Origin: Chthonomonadaceae bacterium
Lineage (GTDB): Bacteria; Armatimonadota; Chthonomonadetes; Chthonomonadales; Chthonomonadaceae
Length of the DNA stretch: 7,422 nucleotides
NCBI GenBank assembly: GCA_014377395.1
Contig: JACMPS010000569.1
Span: forward strand, 1-7,422
Direction of reading: 5' to 3'
The position numbers and the translations under genes were made by a program. Every line of letters starts with the position of its first letter. The stretch's first letter is position 1. The notes under the pieces were generated by a model, which saw only the letters and a list, made by a program, of their open reading frames with translations, did no database searches and was not told where the DNA came from. Shown here in pieces: positions 5,854-7,422 of this stretch.

Positions 5854-7167
5854 ATGGAAACAATTTCAGCCGATCTCGCCGAGCGAGATCACTTGATGAG
5901 TGCCGAAGACGAAGTGGAAGCACACATCGAAAGCATCGTAGAAAAATACGCGGAATACGTTAATCCCGGTCTCGCTCGTCTTCTGCAATTCGCCGGGTTC
6001 GGTGATCTTGAAGAAACTGCCGAAGGGTGCATCGTCACGACGGCAAGCGGTAAGAAATACCTGGACTTTGTCGGTGGCTTCGGCGTGTTTTCGCTGGGAC
6101 ATCGGCATCCACGTGTGGTAGAGGCGGTGCATCGTCAACTCGATAAAATGCCGCTTTCCACCCGAACCTTTTTCAATGAGAGCGCGGCGTTGCTCTCAGA
6201 GCGCCTCGCGCAGTTGTCACCCGGCGATTTGCAGTACACGTTTTACTCGAACTCCGGTGCGGAAGCCGTCGAAGCAGCCCTGAAATTCGCCCGAAAAGCC
6301 ACCGGGCGCACCGAATTTCTCTCAACGGAGGGTGCGTATCACGGCAAAACGATGGGGGCACTCGCCGTCACAGGACGCGAAAAGTACCGCGCTCCTTTCG
6401 AGCCAATGGTTCCCGGTGCAAAATTCGCGCCGTTTAATGATCTTGGAGCGATGGAGAGTCTTATTTCCGACAAGACCGCCGCAATCATCATCGAACCGGT
6501 GCAGGGCGAGGGCGGCATTCATGTCGCCGCTCCCGGTTATCTTGCAGGGCTACGCAAACTGTGTGATGATCACGGTGCCTTACTCATTTTCGACGAAGTT
6601 CAATCGGGAATGGGGCGCACCGGAACCCTTTTCGCCTGTGAGCAGGACGGCGTTGCACCCGATATTATGACTCTGGCAAAAGCGCTCGGTGGCGGCGTGA
6701 TGCCGATTGGCGCTACCCTTTACACTCCGGCAATCGGGGCGGCGGTCTTCGGAGAGAATCCGTTGCTTCATACTTCGACTTTCGGCGGGAATTCGCTTGC
6801 CTGTGCCGCAGGGCTTGCCGCTCTTCAGGTGATCGAAGACGAACATCTCGCGGAGAAAGCCACGCTCAGGGGAAACCAACTTCTTGCGGGCTTGCGCTCA
6901 GTGATGAGTGAAATGCCGGAAGCCCTTGTAGACGTGCGCGGCAGAGGACTGATGATCGGCGTAGAATTCGCGATCAAGGACATCGCGGAACTGACGATCA
7001 ACTACATGGCGACGCATCATGGCATCATTGCCGCCTACACCCTCAACAACCCGAAAGTGATCCGTATGGAGCCGCCGCTTGTCGTCACGGAGGCACAGGT
7101 AGAGGAAGTCATTGAGGCGTTCCGGCTTTCCGTTGCGTCGGCAGTCGAGATTCTCGCTGACCTGTAG
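5854..7167 (+). CDS. Class III PLP-dependent aminotransferase, putrescine/ornithine aminotransferase-like
   Basis: This is a full-length 437-residue class III aminotransferase. Visible features are FVGGFGVFSLGHRHP (72-86), SNSGAEAVEAALK (132-144, the PLP phosphate-binding loop), YHGKT (162-166), EPVQGEGG (214-221), FDEVQSGMGRTG (246-257, with Asp247 contacting the pyridine nitrogen), LAKALGGG with Schiff-base Lys276, HTSTFGGN (306-313, Thr309) and RMEPPL with Arg404 for the carboxylate. The N-terminal YVNPGLARLLQFAGFGD (35-51) is typical of the putrescine aminotransferase (YgjG/PatA)-like branch and not of ArgD, EctB or HemL. The likely reaction is transfer of a terminal amino group from a diamine or omega-amino acid to 2-oxoglutarate, but the exact donor is uncertain. 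A purine-rich AAAGGGA (5840-5846) lies seven bases before the ATG; a second in-frame ATG at residue 15 has no better site. It is 87 bases downstream of the dioxygenase. The gap contains TATTAT (5808-5813) without a matching -35. Confidence 0.93.
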   Translation: METISADLAERDHLMSAEDEVEAHIESIVEKYAEYVNPGLARLLQFAGFGDLEETAEGCIVTTASGKKYLDFVGGFGVFSLGHRHPRVVEAVHRQLDKMPLSTRTFFNESAALLSERLAQLSPGDLQYTFYSNSGAEAVEAALKFARKATGRTEFLSTEGAYHGKTMGALAVTGREKYRAPFEPMVPGAKFAPFNDLGAMESLISDKTAAIIIEPVQGEGGIHVAAPGYLAGLRKLCDDHGALLIFDEVQSGMGRTGTLFACEQDGVAPDIMTLAKALGGGVMPIGATLYTPAIGAAVFGENPLLHTSTFGGNSLACAAGLAALQVIEDEHLAEKATLRGNQLLAGLRSVMSEMPEALVDVRGRGLMIGVEFAIKDIAELTINYMATHHGIIAAYTLNNPKVIRMEPPLVVTEAQVEEVIEAFRLSVASAVEILADL

Positions 7168-7177
7168 GGCAGAATCA

Positions 7178-7348
7178 CCACCCGCTACGCTAGAGAATAC
7201 GGAGACACAGAGAGATTTTATCCACAGATTAACACCGATGGACACAGATTAAAATGCAAAGAAAAAAGATTGAAGCAGGAAGAAAGTCCTTAGCTCCATA
7301 CTTAACACTTCCCTTTGTCCTTCTCTGTATCTCTAGCGTAGCGGGTGG
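7178..7348. repeat. Inverted repeat pair of the dispersed family (copies B and C)
   Basis: CCACCCGCTACGCTAGAGA (7178-7196) is matched exactly, in inverted orientation, by TCTCTAGCGTAGCGGGTGG (7330-7348). Beyond the 19-base core the inner sides stay similar (ACACAGAGAG at 7205-7214, and the complement of the CTTCTCTG stretch at 7319-7326). The arms are 133 bases apart. The same family appears once more at 1602-1637. There is no open reading frame for a transposase inside, so if mobile it would be non-autonomous. Confidence 0.75.
7223..7252 (+). repeat. Short direct repeat, 20-bp period
   Basis: ACAGATTAA occurs at 7224-7232 and 7244-7252, exactly 20 bases apart, separated by CACCGATGGAC. It lies inside the inverted repeat pair. 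Tracts of this 'cacagattaacaccgatggacacagatt' kind are, from memory, frequent in intergenic DNA of several environmental phyla. Confidence 0.6.
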
Positions 7349-7366
7349 TTCTAAGGTGAAGTCGGA

Positions 7367-7394
7367 TTGATTTGCGGCGGTCTTATGCTATACT
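7367..7394 (+). promoter_or_regulatory. Sigma-70-type promoter with extended -10, reading out of the window
   Basis: TTGATT (7367-7372, four of six -35 matches) is followed after 16 bases by TATACT (7389-7394, five of six), with TG at 7386-7387 one base before the hexamer, a full extended -10. Transcription would start near 7401. It is the best promoter in the window and must serve a plus-strand gene to the right. Confidence 0.7.
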
Positions 7395-7412
7395 ATTGCA
7401 AAACCCTGAGCC

Positions 7413-7419
7413 GGAAGGA
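7413..7419 (+). promoter_or_regulatory. Ribosome binding site of a gene starting beyond the right edge
   Basis: GGAAGGA at 7413-7419 lies about 12 bases after the predicted transcription start of the promoter at 7367-7394. A start codon is expected within about ten bases past the window end. The mRNA would thus have a short leader with a Shine-Dalgarno site, unlike the SDR gene. Confidence 0.6.
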
Positions 7420-7422
7420 AAC

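Larger units (their letters stand above)
7168..7422. other. Repeat-containing intergenic region with a promoter for a downstream gene
   Basis: After the aminotransferase stop codon there is no further coding frame to the right edge. The region holds two inverted copies of the dispersed repeat (7178-7214 and 7312-7348), a 20-bp-period direct repeat between them, and a strong promoter plus ribosome binding site at the end. No classical U-tailed terminator is visible for the aminotransferase; the first repeat arm starts 11 bases after its stop. Confidence 0.7.

Noticed and set aside
4999..7167. Ectoine pathway (hydroxylase EctD plus EctB transaminase)
   Set aside because: The dioxygenase lacks the EctD signature around its HxD motif, and the aminotransferase N-terminus (NPGLARLLQFAGFGD) fits the putrescine aminotransferase branch and not EctB. 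No ectA or ectC is present.
7223..7252. CRISPR-like repeats
   Set aside because: There are only two nine-base units with an 11-base gap, no array of uniform repeats and spacers, and no cas genes.

Overview
The window is bacterial chromosomal DNA of moderate GC content (about half G+C by eye). It has a low gene count and long intergenic gaps filled with short palindromes and dispersed repeats. It carries five protein genes: four complete and one cut by the left edge. The gene set is a secreted prolyl-oligopeptidase-type esterase, an atypical zinc-knuckle SDR protein, a PhyH-type dioxygenase and a YgjG-like aminotransferase. That set, together with the repeat-rich intergenic DNA, fits Armatimonadota or a relative in the Planctomycetes/Verrucomicrobia/Chloroflexota range. 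This taxonomic guess rests on general resemblance only and has low confidence.

Layout, left to right. (1) Positions 1-1483, minus strand: most of a probably exported alpha/beta-hydrolase (GFSMGG nucleophile elbow), open for 494 codons and still open at the left edge. (2) 1484-1752: a divergent intergenic region with a C-rich/G-rich hairpin, one copy of a repeat shared with the far right end, and a TATACT box seven bases before the next start codon. (3) 1753-3219, plus strand: an SDR-like protein with an N-terminal CxxC...CxxC zinc knuckle and no catalytic Tyr. (4) 3220-3606: a convergent intergenic region that is a mosaic of palindromes. (5) 3607-4707, minus strand: a membrane-anchored endonuclease/exonuclease/phosphatase (EEP) family protein. 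(6) 4708-4998: a divergent region with a 15-bp tandem repeat in the EEP leader and a duplicated purine-rich ten-mer in the dioxygenase leader. (7) 4999-5766, plus: a PhyH-type Fe(II)/2-oxoglutarate oxygenase. (8) 5854-7167, plus: a class III PLP aminotransferase resembling putrescine aminotransferases. (9) 7168-7422: an inverted repeat of the shared family enclosing a 20-bp-period direct repeat, then a strong extended -10 promoter and a ribosome binding site for a gene beginning just outside the window.

Only the dioxygenase and the aminotransferase are candidates for one transcript (87-nt gap, same strand). The others alternate in strand and are probably separate units. I see no CRISPR array, transposase, phage gene, tRNA or rRNA, and no clear defence or other new multi-gene system. 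The most interesting items are the atypical SDR (lost Tyr, altered glycine motif, long insertion, apparently leaderless mRNA) and the two intergenic repeat families.
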